This document shows positions 21,801 through 32,808 of a stretch of DNA of 64,000 nt, in pieces; the stretch's first letter is position 1, and every line of letters starts with the position of its first letter. Under the pieces are notes generated by a model that was given only the letters and a program-made list of their open reading frames with translations, did no database searches and had not been told where the DNA came from. Made by a program: the position numbers and the translations under genes. This DNA comes from Undaria pinnatifida (taxonomy: Eukaryota > Sar > Phaeophyceae > Laminariales > Alariaceae): NCBI GenBank assembly GCA_012845835.1, contig JABAKD010000028.1, positions 11,809,241-11,873,240 of the forward strand, in the 5' to 3' direction.

Positions 21801-23442
21801 TCCGACGTCTTCGTCGAGCCAGGCGACCGGTGGAGCATCGGCCATCGATCTGACGGCACGGGTGCTTACAAGGCCGTCCGAGCTAGCCCGTCGGCAACGA
21901 GACGACACCCATCTGGGTCAGGTTTGCACGGTTCTAAGCAATGGAGTTGACTCTAGCCAGGGGGGAAGCGGGTGTGACAGGTATAGCGTAGGCACGGATG
22001 ATGTGGTTCGGTATGACGATGGGAAGGGGAGAAAACTGCCTGCTATTCCAGTTGCCATGGTAGCCGACATCATTGCGTTGGTGCACACACTACACGGTCA
22101 TGCAGGGGTAGGAGCAACGCTGTCACTTCTACGCGATCATTTCCACTGGCCCACGATGATGAAAGACACTCGACACTATGTGTTGTCATGTGCCTGTCGT
22201 AGACGTAAGAGACCGCTCAGCAGACGAGTAGCCATGATGCCAGGTAGACCGCTTGAGCCGTGGGACGAGTTGCAAATGGACATCCTCAAGATTGACACAC
22301 CATCACAAACTGGCAACAACTATATCTTACTCGTGGTAGACCGCGCCTCAAAGTTTCCCTTCGGGTTCCCGCTAGAAACCAAGCAAGCGGTAGGCGTAGC
22401 CCGAGTGTTGGTGGAGCTGTGTCTAACTTACGGAGTTCCAAAGACGGTGCGCTGTGATGGAGGCTCAGAATTTGGTGCGGAGGTGGTTAAGCACTTGTGC
22501 AGATGGTTGCGCGCTAGTATCGTGTTTGGTGCTGCTGACCACCCTCGAGGCCAAGGGTCGGTTGAGAGACTGGGGGGATGGCTGCAGGATTTGTTAGCCG
22601 AGCTGTGTAGGTCCTGGCCTGACCGATGGGACGAGTATGTTTCGCCTGCTATGTGGATCAAACGCACCTTGCCAGACACCTCGCTCCCATCCACCATGAC
22701 TCCCTTCGAACTCCTGTTCGGCCGCAAGCCTCGCACGTCACTGGATTCGTTAGTTCCTCTGACGGACGAGATGGATCAAGAGCGGGGACTCGACAACTTC
22801 GTGGAGAGGCGCAAGCAGAATCTCCGTGAAGTACGACTCGCCCTCGAGAAACGGCACGAGCTTCGAGTGGCGGCACGCGCGAAGGCGAACGCCTCCATCG
22901 AGAGGTCGTCGGCTGGAGTTGGCGTCGTGAAGGACAGTCTGGTGCTAGTGCGCGAATCCGAGAGCAGTCGACATCGTGACTACAGGGGAAGGAAGTTACA
23001 ACACGATCTATACACAGGACCGTGGAAAGTGACGGGGGTGATCCAGCCCGGTCTCAGCGTAGAAGTCATGATGCATGGTAGAAAGAAGCGCAGCCGAAGG
23101 GTATCTACGGCCGATGTGAAACCTTTCCACCTTCGAGCACTTTCTTTCCGACACTCGCTAGCTGAAGAGTTCGCCCAGTATGCGTGGGGCCCCGACTTCA
23201 AATTGCCTGCAGGAGCTAAAGAGAGTTTAGGTCTCGTCACCATCGCCGACTGTCGCAGAGTGCACACTCAATCAGAGCAACTATTGATGCCAGATCTGAG
23301 AGCTCTGATCGAGGTACCCAGAGGTATAGAACGCCACCACATCACAGGTTGTACCGAATCAACCATCCACGCGCACGGGACCCATCTTTGCATCGTCAAG
23401 GACCCCAACACAAAACCTCGATATACTCGAGTATACAACTAA
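18829..23442 (+). CDS. pol: Ty3/gypsy Pol polyprotein (PR-RT-RNaseH-IN)
   Basis: 1537 codons from the first ATG, in the same frame as gag and open from 18,778. Domain order is PR-RT-RH-IN, which defines Ty3/gypsy. Aspartic protease: LLDTGA near residue 38. Reverse transcriptase: KKDGTLRLCIDWRELN near 440, QLDLASGFHQ near 487, and the catalytic pair in FSWLDDILIAS near 548, where W-L replaces the usual Y-I/V. RNase H: ELHTDAS near 702. Then a long acidic, Pro-rich linker (about 850-1030). Integrase: an HHCC-like finger near 1085-1120 whose last cysteines are C-A-C instead of C-x2-C, and a DDE core with D near 1150, DGGSEFG near 1208 and GSVER near 1240. After the integrase come about 200 residues without a chromodomain I can recognise. 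The frame is undamaged, suggesting a recent insertion. Expression is probably as Gag-Pol by UGA readthrough. Confidence 0.93.
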   Translation: MDPSPGEKQDSGDQLWVAGQIWHRHRRRRPRKFEILLDTGAGGGSYISLSLWRGLKRLTRRRLDERRAGALEAANPSDSDTPPMRILGSVTLPVLFDGDACVRDVEVRVVDGLPYGFIVGADFFRRNASVLDFSSNRGFRPVPAAPWAPFLSIAPYAPHAASPLRNTRDQFSLLTAAPETAPEVPAVPTDVPSYVDVVWEDDTSIEWDVRQVPETTVVEGFTTRAVEAAAVGPQPQDRQLVMVLPTERFDLEQGAVVGVARAVMWWVPGSPVYCKLVNSSKEKVAVEGSRVIARMVALNVRDKPAFDSLFDASPSAADPPLPPREPRTPSPAPVDRDPIPRVRVEDANLGTLGSLKKQQLVNVLAAFIKDGLFPIDPKRVPACINGELDLHLINEFCTSFAAKQRRFSPEERRMIRAEIQQLVDRGVIRQSMSPWAAQCLCVKKKDGTLRLCIDWRELNKLLVSDSGGLGDMQTIFDGLKGKKYFTQLDLASGFHQIEITEKDRYKTAFRDADGMLWEFTRAGFGLTVLPAAFTRRVKSALGYLSGVFSWLDDILIASDTWDEHLATLTLVLNRLLAAGLSVNFAKCIFGAASQEFLGMIIDSTGLYPAPSKLDAIARMPRPHTVEELRTFLGLTGYLRQFVPDYSLTAAPLTNILRNKALASKRARKLTIPWSTAEEDAFQSLRETLASPKVLAFPDLERPFELHTDASTMGVGASLMQTIDGVTRAVAFASHRFSQTDARRGPTERECMGVLWAVDHFRPYLACRRFKLVTDCSALTWLFRSRELCPKLHRWALRLMEYDMELEWKAGVEHVVPDALSRLPVASPVEVDVDDSFPDDLSSAAAGVSEETLGPELDGVRLAELDPVQTDHVGDADSQTSLPTSHPTPEVVDSLLSSFRALPFAACAALDSETDAPRRSGRKRTPSVRLRPIGDPQLPPTSVLKAIPGRENVGLTTVEAPTTARPPSTLPPSPVRPGHDDIGEVLAARGEVPTSSSSQATGGASAIDLTARVLTRPSELARRQRDDTHLGQVCTVLSNGVDSSQGGSGCDRYSVGTDDVVRYDDGKGRKLPAIPVAMVADIIALVHTLHGHAGVGATLSLLRDHFHWPTMMKDTRHYVLSCACRRRKRPLSRRVAMMPGRPLEPWDELQMDILKIDTPSQTGNNYILLVVDRASKFPFGFPLETKQAVGVARVLVELCLTYGVPKTVRCDGGSEFGAEVVKHLCRWLRASIVFGAADHPRGQGSVERLGGWLQDLLAELCRSWPDRWDEYVSPAMWIKRTLPDTSLPSTMTPFELLFGRKPRTSLDSLVPLTDEMDQERGLDNFVERRKQNLREVRLALEKRHELRVAARAKANASIERSSAGVGVVKDSLVLVRESESSRHRDYRGRKLQHDLYTGPWKVTGVIQPGLSVEVMMHGRKKRSRRVSTADVKPFHLRALSFRHSLAEEFAQYAWGPDFKLPAGAKESLGLVTIADCRRVHTQSEQLLMPDLRALIEVPRGIERHHITGCTESTIHAHGTHLCIVKDPNTKPRYTRVYN

Positions 23443-24101
23443 CTGCTGTACGGTGCCTCGACTCAACATAAGCGGGTCGTTCTGAGCAACAGCGGGACAG
23501 AGGCAACTCTCGACGGTACAAGCTACTGTCTGTTAATAGAGCTCTGACCTCTAGTTCAAGGACTTCACGTGTGATCATCGTGATAGACCGACCAAAATTT
23601 GAGCCCAACGCACCTCTCGCTGAGTGCGGGCCATAGGCTTCACGTGTGATCATCGTGATAGACCGACCAAAACTGCCCAACGCACCTCATTGAGAGTGCG
23701 GGCCAAAGGCGTGACTTCTCAGTAAGGACTCGCCAAACTCCAAGCGACAAGCTATATCAAGAGCACTCCCGGCAGTAGAGTAGCTGTCTGTTAAAAAAGA
23801 CTCTTATCCATCAACGCGACTACTTGTAGTGCAAGCCAGCAACCAGCAGCAGCATCAGGAGGAACTTCGTACTGCTGTATCTTTTTTGGAATTTTCCGAG
23901 TTTTTTTTGGAAATCTCCATAATAACGCCTTCGACTTCTACACAAACACCACTACTGCACTTGAAACGGCTGTTTTATACAGCAGCTCGCATCATACGTG
24001 CGGCGGGATTACTGGTACTATTACACTGCTGTACAAGTACTGATATCATACCAGACATCTGAGTGAACTGCTCTCTGGCACCTACTCATCATCACCATGC
24101 C
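23443..24101 (+). other. Gypsy 3' region and copia-type leader; tandem duplication
   Basis: No coding sequence recognised. Two tandem copies of a unit of about 70 bp (from about 23,566 and 23,639) share TTCACGTGTGATCATCGTGA followed by TAGACCGACC and an AACGCACCTC phrase. CTGTCTGTTAA occurs at about 23,526 and 23,791. The border between the gypsy element and the copia-type leader should be in this stretch but is not defined. No 3' LTR matching the 14.3-15.6 kb sequence was seen. Confidence 0.5.
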
Positions 24102-27004
24102 ATGGGGGAATCCAACAACAGCAGCAGCACTTCATTCGCCAACGCCATTAAAGGACTAAGGACGTTCGATGGGCGCAGCCCAGTTGATTTTTGAGATTGG
24201 CATAAACGATTGGCGGTTGTAATTGGAGTATCCAGACGCGATATCGCTAACCTCATTAAAGGGCATCCTCGACCGACCGAAGCGACGGCCGGTACGGGAT
24301 CTTCACCGGCACTCGCACAAGAAATCGCAGCTTATGAAAGAAGGGCAAATCAAGATCTGTACGCCATACTTTTTCTACTAACGGAACAACCAGCATCTCT
24401 ACTTGTACTCAAGCACGAGGATGAGACTGGGACGACCGGTGGCGGACAAAAGGCCGTACAAGAACTTGTCTCGAAGTACAACAAGGTCACTGACGAAGTG
24501 ATCCGGGCGAAAATGGACAAGCTCGTCAACACCAACATGGAACAAGGAGAAGATCCGGAATCCTACTTTATGGAAAAGACGCTCGCGCGCTCTGAGCTCG
24601 AGAAGATGGGCGAGATGATTTCCGACCGCAGATTCAAGGACATCTGTGTACAAGGATTCACGGCGGAGTACAAGGACATCAAGATGATGATGTGCCGAGA
24701 CCCGACTTTCGGCATCGACCACATGCAAAGCACGATGCGCCATCTTTATTTAGATGATCTTTCCCGCAACAGCGACACCAGAATCGCTGGTCGTGGCGTA
24801 GCCATGACTGCGGCATCGACTTGCAGTCATTGCGGAAAGCAAGAGCACTACGCCCGCAACTGCTGGAAAAAGAAGGACGACGACGACAGCAAGTCTACTG
24901 GCGCCTACAACAAGCAAAAGAACAAGGAATCTTCAAACGGCAAGGCAGCATCAAACGTTGGAGCTGAGCACAAGTGGTGTTCTGTACACAAAACTGCCTC
25001 GCACGACGACACGGAATGCTACAAGCAAGGAGCGCCACGCCCACCGCAGAGTGGACGCGCTCACACTGCCTCTGCTGTACAGGGCACGAGCACGCGCCCC
25101 AACGACGACGAAAAGCCATCCCTCAACTTCGACGATGGTTTCGAAGAGGGATTCGCGTTTTCAGGGCTGCTAGCTGGTAGCGGCAACAGGGGTTTTCACC
25201 CCAGGGGTTTTCACGCCAATGGTAGCGGCAACAGGGGTTTTCACCCTAACAGTGACAGGTTCACGATGCTTGTGGACAGCGGCGCGTCGGACCACCTGAT
25301 AGACGAGGAGCTGATTCAAATACTGCGGAAAAGCATGAAGGATTACAAGAAGCTAAAGGATCCGAAGACCATCATTACCAACGTGAAGAAGGTATTCGCA
25401 ACAGCAACAGGCACCATCTGGGGATACATCATCGACCAGGCTGGCAAGCGTGTTCCTGTTCGCATCTCGGCCATGTTCGTACCTGGACTGAGACGCAACG
25501 TCTTCTCCTCCATCAAAGCAATGAAATCAGGGGTAAGCACTATCCTCGAGACAGGAAACCCCCACTTGCAGTTCGACAGCAGCACTTCGCTTCCGCTCAC
25601 CCAACACCCAGAGGACATGGGCATATGCTCTTACGACGTATTTCTTCGCACCCTGGGCGACACGGCTGATACGTCATCAACGCCTGCTGTAGTTCCTGCA
25701 GCACAGGCGAGCAACGACGCCAATCAAGGCGTTTACACCTTCGAAGAGATCCAAGAATTCTGCACCAACTCCAGCATAGCCATGGAGCACACCACGACGG
25801 TAACGCCCCAACGAAAGAGGGTATCCGCGCGGTATGGACAGAATCACGCGACCCAAAAGGAGAGCACACCGTCAGGCGGAAACAACACGCCTAAAGAGGC
25901 TACTCGTACTGTCACTAAGAGTGAGCGCCAACATGCGCTAATCCCGGACAAGCCCGAGAAAGAAATTGTCACTGAGACGGAGCGCTTTTGTGCTCTAGTC
26001 CAGGTCATGCTACACTACTACGAGAACAACCTTCTGGGAGAGGAAAAGTCATCGACAACAGCCGGAGCGTCATCGACGGGAGCTGGAGCATCCTCATCAG
26101 AAGAAGAGTCATCATCACCAGAGATTGGAGAATCGTCATCAAGGGCTGGAGCACTACCGCAAGAAGTTGGAGTGTCCTTGACAGGAATTACACCTGCTAC
26201 TACGCCCGGGGACACACATTCTACTACAACTGGGGCTGAACCGGATGCACCGCATCACGAGACCGCCAGTACAAGACCCAATCCAAGAGTCGAGGATACC
26301 TTCGACAACACGCACGCAACAGGAGCATTGGGGGCAACCCCACCGACCATGTGTGTAAACTTCACCTGCACCGAGAGAGACCAGTTTCGGATCTCGAAGG
26401 AGGAAAACCGGGTGATTAAAATCCCCAACGACACACTAAGATGCCATCTACTTCACGGATCAGCATCGCCTGGAATCACTGGAACCGGAATTACCGGAGC
26501 TGGGATCTCCAAAGCATCTGTGCATGGGATCTTCGGAGCAACGTCATCTGGATCACCATTGCACATCGGAGCAACTGCATCCGAGATCACTGGATTAGCT
26601 TCATATTGGATCACCGGAGCATCAGCTGGAACAACAGCATCACATGGGACCATTTTGGATCATCGCCATCTGGTACTACCGGACCATCAGCTGAGCCAAG
26701 GGTCGACGGATCGACAATGTCCGCTACACCCGGAATCACATCAGCTATTTTTGAGCCAAGCCTTGGAGCCAAGCTCAACAACGAAACAGACAGTCAGGAG
26801 GAGGTTCACACGCTCAAAACAACAAAAGGACAGCTACAGTCAAACTCCGAGACAGGATCGGCGGAATCAACACAGGACGATCAAGAGCCACTGGCGACAT
26901 CTTCGGCATTCGTGTACACCCGCAAGCCAACCCCAACCTTCCTCTCCATCCTGAACGACGAGCCCATAAACATCGAGGCCAAGACGCAGAGACTGGCTGC
27001 ATAA
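24102..27004 (+). pseudogene. gag-pro: Copia-type Gag-protease ORF lacking integrase and RT, broken
   Basis: Translation from ATG 24,102 gives a copia-like Gag start (GLRTFDGRSPVDF) and then an in-frame TGA at 24,192-24,194, in a place where relatives have a codon before DWHKRL. After this stop the frame is open from about 24,195 to 26,954. Domains: Gag helices, a CCHC zinc knuckle CSHCGKQEHYARNC near residue 240, a His/Cys-rich segment near 290, an aspartic protease LVDSGASDHLID near residue 390, then a Ser/Thr/Gly/Glu-rich region of several hundred residues. The GAG-pre-integrase HHCC domain, integrase core, RT and RNase H of Ty1/copia are absent. Near 26,650 the repetitive Gly/Thr/Ser pattern moves to the next frame, which ends at 27,004, so a frameshift is likely. 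The element would depend on another copia element for RT and integrase. Confidence 0.8.
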
Positions 27005-27915
27005 TTAACAGCCGAGGCGGAGCCGATGACGGCAATATATTTTGAGATAAATAAATCTACCTACCTCTCCAACTTCAAGATGAAGTTAAGCCTCTAAGTC
27101 CAAGCGACGAACAAAAGATCAAGCACATCTAACGACGTCTACATCAACAACGTCTACACCGACAACGTCTACACCAACAAGGTCAAGCCACTGGAAGTAT
27201 GAAATGCGCTATCTCTTTACCAAAGCTGTACGTAGAGTGTCGCATGTTCTCTTTGTACGGGGCGAGCAGAGACAACGACCGGTGTTGTGCACGGTTTGCA
27301 AATTGCGGAATATCGCAGTTAGTACCAAGTAAGGGTACAAGTCGAATAGGCAAAATCGACTGGACAGTTTAATCTTACATTTGACTACGCCATCTCCGGT
27401 ACTTCAGGATATGCACGGACGGCAAAACCCGCCACCTGAACAAGTACACACGAAAGGTTAAGATACACGAGAGGTGATGTCTCTCTACAATATGTGGTCT
27501 TATCCAGCTGTAAATCGCAGGCAGTGCCCCTTTGTTCCTTTGTTTGAGGGCGGCAGGAACATTGGTAGGCTGTTCACTCCTATGATTGTTGCGGAATAAT
27601 GAACACATTCACTGTTCTAAACTACTCCAAACATCCTCTATTCCTTGGTTGATTAACCGATCAGAATAAAGTTCACGTCTGATGATTCTAAAATTGTGAG
27701 CTAGTAAGTTAACATGCACAAACATGCAGAAGCACGTATAGTGTCAGAGCAGGATTTTTCGTGTCCGCTTATTTTGTGTTCGCCCCTTGGGTATTTTAGC
27801 AAAATGAGTTTGCTCTTCGAAAAACATTTTTCCCAACATTTATCATTGTTGCTGCATGCATTTCTGTTATGAAGTTTTTTAGCATGTAACGCAAAGTGAA
27901 AAAGTGTTAAGTTAA
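27005..27915 (+). other. 3' untranslated region of the copia-type element
   Basis: Only short ORFs, none recognisable. AACGTCTACA(A/C)CAACA-type phrases repeat at 27,133-27,185. Confidence 0.5.
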
Positions 27916-27925
27916 CGGGAGGAGG
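27916..27925 (+). promoter_or_regulatory. Polypurine tract of the copia-type element
   Basis: CGGGAGGAGG lies directly against the first base of the 3' LTR, where the plus-strand primer for reverse transcription is expected. Confidence 0.7.
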
Positions 27926-28779
27926 TATTAGAGATGCTACTTGTCAGTAACCATCATGTCGTTACTTGATAACACTTAAAAGTCATCTGGTATACATTGC
28001 GAGTTGTTCGTACAACAGACAGTTAGAATAAGTCTGAGTGTTGTCGTTTATCGATGCAGCTCGTAGCAAGCACAAGTCTCAGCAGCAAATATCTTGGATA
28101 CATGATGCACAGCAGCTTGCTGGTTAGTCATACCCAAAAGCTAGTACATGTAGTACGTACGAGTAATGTTAGTACGAAAGAAAATATGCGGCGAAATAAA
28201 GTACCCGGAGCAACATTCATGGAACATGATTTTAGGTTAACGGTCGGGACGTTGACGTAGCTAAGCTCCCAGAAGCAAACCTCAGGGAACATTGCCATAG
28301 GTGCGGTAGACCACGAGCAAGCCTCAGGAAACGTTGCTGTAGGTAGATCAGACATCTACCCGTACGAGAGTACATCTATCCGTAGCATACGCATTGTGCC
28401 GTCTCGATCAGGTGATGGCCAGGCCCACCTCGATCACTCCTCTTTGCTCACCATCATCAGCTGTCATCTGCTGAGCAACTAAATCATCAATGAACATATC
28501 GGCCTGGGGTCGCCGAACAACATCTTCTCTGCTCGAGCCCTCTGCTTCTACAGGCTCACCTAACCGTGACCTTCGTTTGCCTCACATCATATAAATAGGC
28601 TGTGTCTTCATCGGGTCATCCGAAAGCGAGCCTACGAGCGTACACCAGCTAAGAGCTGATACACGCCACATGCCACCTAAGTTCAATAGGTTATGATCAA
28701 TAGGTTATACCCTCGAGAGCTTCATCTAAGCTATCAACAGGTTATAGCTTCGCGTCAACGCGTCAAGCAGCTATCAACA
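27926..28779 (+). repeat. 3' LTR of the composite copia-type element
   Basis: 854 bp, nearly identical to 13,430-14,277; ends GCTATCAACA and is followed by the ATAAG target duplication. The end has TCAACA where the 5' LTR has AACA, a 2-bp difference at the terminus. Confidence 0.85.
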
Positions 28780-28963
28780 ATAAGGAACAATAATTAGGGA
28801 TTAGCCGGCTTAAATCTGCAAATAGTTGACAGTCCCGTAGTCCTAAAAAGGAGTCAACATCGTAATTTTTAGAAATAAGCCGCGTGAGGGCGCGCTAAAT
28901 CTTGGAGTTCTTTTAGCTCTCCAGATTTAACGCACCCAGACACGGGCTGCTGCAAAAAACATC

Positions 28964-29300
28964 ATGCGCGCCAGTGGTAGAGCACGCAATCCTAGCCAAA
29001 AGGCTAGAGAAGCTGGGGCCGGGGATCAGCAGGCGACCCGATCCACGGGCTGTGTGGGGTTTAGGGAGTTTGGCGAGCGGCACGCGGAGGAGGTTGAGAG
29101 GAGGGGAGGAGAGGAGCGGAGCAGCAGTCCGATGATGACGAGGAGGTGGAAGCAGTCACCGTGGTACTCGGCAAGCAGGTACCAGCCGCGGCCCAGCCGA
29201 CTGAGCCGAAGCCGAAGAAGACGAGGGTCAGCAAGAAGTCGAACACACTCCATGACCTGGTGCTCGCGCAGAAGGGTGACAGAGAGAGAGAGGGGAGCCT
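28964..29300 (+). CDS. Unrecognised basic/acidic coding fragment
   Basis: An ATG at 28,964 opens a frame with basic then Glu/Arg-rich residues. At about 29,105 the more protein-like reading moves to the next frame, with SDDDEEVEAVTVVLGKQV and then a Lys/Pro segment ending in SNTLHDLVLAQ. The two pieces read like one protein broken by a single-base change, or two exons, but I see no clear splice sites and no known family. Confidence 0.25.
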
Positions 29301-30160
29301 CTTCGTTCTGTTTTTTTTTGGTGAAACACATAGACTACATACATGCCGCTCCTCTCTCAGTTGTATGTCTCGAGTGCACACACAACCACAGGAAAGACAA
29401 CAGCAGTACGCTTAGGACAAATGTGCTAGGTGTCTCGGTGGGGCCGCTGGTGTGTGGTTGTAGACTAGACACCTCCACCCGCGTATCATAGGTGCCCGCA
29501 AAAGCTTTTTGCTGTGCCCTTCAAAAAAAGAAGCACGGAAAAAAATCGAATTTCACGATCCCCAGGCCACTAGTCTATCTACATGTATGTAGAACCGCCG
29601 CACAGAAGCATCACGGTGACAAATCAAGTGGACTTACTTGTATCTCGCACAGGAGGTAAAATATGGCAACCGTACTACATTCATCCTACCTCGGGCCGTT
29701 CTACGTGCAGCACAGTGTTAACGATGCGCGCAGATCACGACTGTCTTGTGCGCACAACAAAAACGACCTTCACATGCCAAAAAAAGTTGTTGCCTGAACA
29801 CGGAGACGGACGGACCGGGGAAGGAGGCGGCAGGATGTATACGTATTGCAGCAGTAGCCGTCTTGGGGTTCAAGAAATTGGGTGCGACGCACGGAGATCG
29901 CACCGCGAAAGGGGGAAAAAACAGCGCGCATCGACGCAGCTAGCACCTGTACCCGCCGTGTATGTGTAGTAGTAGTGGGCGGCCCGTATCGATTTGTGCA
30001 GCACGGTTTGTACCACCTGTTCCCCGGGCGGTATTTTCGTCCTGACGATTCCGCCGCTTTTAATTTATCGGGGAAATTCCAAGGCGGGCTGTTGGTGGCC
30101 CTTATTCCTTATTATATTTCCTTGTTTCTGGCTCTTTAGAGCTCCAACCCGAAACTCCCA
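29301..30160. other. No gene recognised
   Basis: A few short ORFs of no recognisable family on both strands; nothing repetitive enough to name. Confidence 0.3.
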
Positions 30161-30517
<357 letters not shown>

Positions 30518-31158
30518 GTACGACTAATTTATAATACGCCAACAAGTAAGTACTCACAGCTGACGTTTTTCAATTTTTATAAAATACACCTACAATGATA
30601 ATTGCAACCCGCCTATTGGTCATAGCATGTGATCGTATCATGCTTATTATAACCCCCGCCCTCTATGTACTGACCACATCACATAAAAATATACATATAT
30701 ATAAAATCATTCTTTGGTGTCAGGGATTTGGTCAGAAGTTTTTTTTTCGTCTCGGCCGAAGTATGCGATTCGTGGAACTGGAATTCTCGGTCGAATAGCT
30801 TCGTTCGAACGCCGCCTTCGGGCGGCGGCTCCAACGCCCCTCGCCCTGCCGTGTCCGTTCCGCACATCGACGTAAACGCGGACGGATGCCGAGCGAGACA
30901 AGCGAGAAGTTGCGAAAATACCGCATGTCGAGGAGGAATTTTGGAAAGTAGGTTGAATCTTAATGTCTGCAACGCCTGGATGATTTACAAAATTGGCATC
31001 ATTTCCAAACGGTCCTTGATAATGTTGGGAATGTTGCGGTGGTATACTCTCGAGCGTTAGTTTCTTTGCTGTACTTTTTTACTAGTTCGTTTGGTTTCTT
31101 GCTCGGCCTTTATTGTTTTTGTTTCTGCCCGTTTTGCCAGTTGGAAAGGCAATTTTTT

Positions 31159-32800
31159 CAGGGTTTTTCACGGGTCGGGTCAAATCTCGCGGGTCGGGTC
31201 GGGTCGGGTCGGGTCGGGTCGGGTCGGGTCGGGTCGGGTCGGGTCAGCTGACCCGACCCGACCCGCGAGATTTTGAAACCCTCCTGACCGGACCCGACCC
31301 GACCCGACCCGCGACAATCCGGGTGACCCGCGAGATTCGGGTCGTCATGCGGGTCACGTCAACTTGACCCGTGACATTTCTCACGGGTCAAAGTCGAAAA
31401 GTGACGGGTCAAAGCATGTACACCTCGGTCGGTAGGTTGGTCCTTGGTCCCTCGTACTGTTCCCAGGATGTCGTGTTCTCTGGTTCTTTGTACCGGTATT
31501 GTTTGCAGCTGATGATGATTATGTCATGTGGTGTGCGCACGAAAAAGGAGGTAGAAACCGCAACCCACATGCATGGGCATGCCCGTACCGCTAGACCACC
31601 GGGTCGACCCGACGAGCGACCCGACGAGCGAGCTAGTTATAAGTTATAATTGCAATTACTGGCCCCCGCAAGCAGCTTCGCTGAGCCGCCGCCGGCAGCA
31701 AGCCCACAACTGGGGCGGTGAATCTGTCAGCAGCGGCTGTGATCCGCGAGGATGCGTTGTCTGCTGCTGGTGCCTGCTGCTGCCAGGGTGCTGCTGCTGC
31801 TGTGCTGCGTCTGCTGCTGCTGCTGCTGCTGCTTCGACGACGACTGCTGCTCTTCTTGCTTTTTTACGTTTGGTCACATTTCGTACTGGCATGATAATTC
31901 TCGAGCTAGCTACTACTACTGCTGTATCTATCTTCTATCTGTGCAGTCTCCAGCCCCGGCAAGTAGCCTAGCTGAGCCGCCTCCGGCAGCAAACCCACAA
32001 CTGGAGCGGTGGGTTTGTCAGCAGGGGCTGCGATCCGAGAGAATCCGGGGTCTGCTGCTGCTGCTTGCTGTTGCCAGTGCTGCTGCTGCTGCTTCGACGA
32101 CGCCTGCCCTTCCTTGCCTTTTCACGTTTGTTTGGTCACATTTCGTATTGGTATGACCGTGATATTACTACTGTTGTTACGGCTTCAGCAGGTACGGGAT
32201 TCGTGTCACACTGTGGTATGCCTTGGTACGAGTAGCTAGGGGTACTACTTGGAGATTGTTCTGCACGCTGTGATGACATTGTATGATCAAAGCATCGGCA
32301 CGAGGGAGGCAGGAAGCGGAAATGTAAATGTTTGTATTTTATTTGCGGACCTGCGGGCCCGACCCACGGAGCGCCTGCACGGCATCAATGGCTCTTAGCT
32401 GTAAGTTTGAAAAGGCGGATCCGTGGGCCAGATCCGCGGGTTTGACACGCGGGTCAGCCCAAAACAACTCGCGGGTCATTATGGCTTGACCCGTGGAGTG
32501 ACGCGTATCTCGCGGGTCATGACCCGACCCGACCCGCGAGATTTTAAAAACCGCTTGACCCGACCCGACCCGACCCGCGAGATTTTGAAACCTCTTGGCC
32601 CGACCCGACCCGACCCGCGAGATTTTGATGCCTCTTGACCCGACCCGACCCGACCCGCGAGATTTTGAAAACCTCTTGACCCGACCCGACCCGACCTGCG
32701 AGATTTTAAAACGTAATGACCCGACCCAACCCGACCCGCGAGATTTCGGAACCCGCTTAACCCGACCCGCGGGTCGAGTCATGACCCGTGAAAAGCCCTG
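31159..32800 (+). mobile_element. hAT-like non-autonomous transposon, copy 1
   Basis: 1642 bp. Left end CAGGGTTTTTCACGGGTC, right end the inverse CAGGGCTTTTCACGGGTC. Flanks AATTTTTT (31,151-31,158) and AATTTTTA (32,801-32,808) form an 8-bp duplication with one mismatch, and the inverted paralogue near 40.95 kb lacks the insert. Next to both ends are arrays of GGGTC/GACCC with a recurring unit GACCCGACCCGCGAGATTTT plus GAAA (about 30-36 bp). The middle holds two copies of a block of about 250 bp with CTG-repeat tracts and a tRNA-like A-box phrase GGTGGTCTAGCGG on the minus strand. There is no transposase. CAGGG ends and 8-bp duplications are typical of hAT. Confidence 0.85.
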
Positions 32801-32808
32801 AATTTTTA

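Larger units (their letters stand above)
13430..28779 (+). mobile_element. Copia-type LTR retrotransposon with a nested Ty3/gypsy element
   Basis: Direct repeats at 13,430-14,277 and 27,926-28,779 are LTRs. The 5-bp sequence ATAAG occurs immediately outside both (13,425-13,429 and 28,780-28,784), a perfect target-site duplication. A half-tRNA initiator-Met primer site follows the 5' LTR, and a polypurine tract CGGGAGGAGG precedes the 3' LTR. The element's own coding region is the gag-protease ORF at 24.1-27.0 kb. A complete Ty3/gypsy gag-pol (16.5-23.4 kb) lies in its leader and is best explained as a later nested insertion, although its outer borders are not resolved. Total length is 15.35 kb. 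The LTRs begin TATTAG and end CA, so the usual 5' TG is not conserved. Confidence 0.8.

Noticed and set aside
29026-29381. Minus-strand ORFs of about 100 aa
   Set aside because: They shadow the plus-strand fragment at 28,964-29,300 and have no recognisable motifs.
31159-32800. CRISPR-like regular repeats with spacers
   Set aside because: The units are contiguous or have degenerate spacers, lie within TIRs and an 8-bp duplication, and the DNA is eukaryotic.
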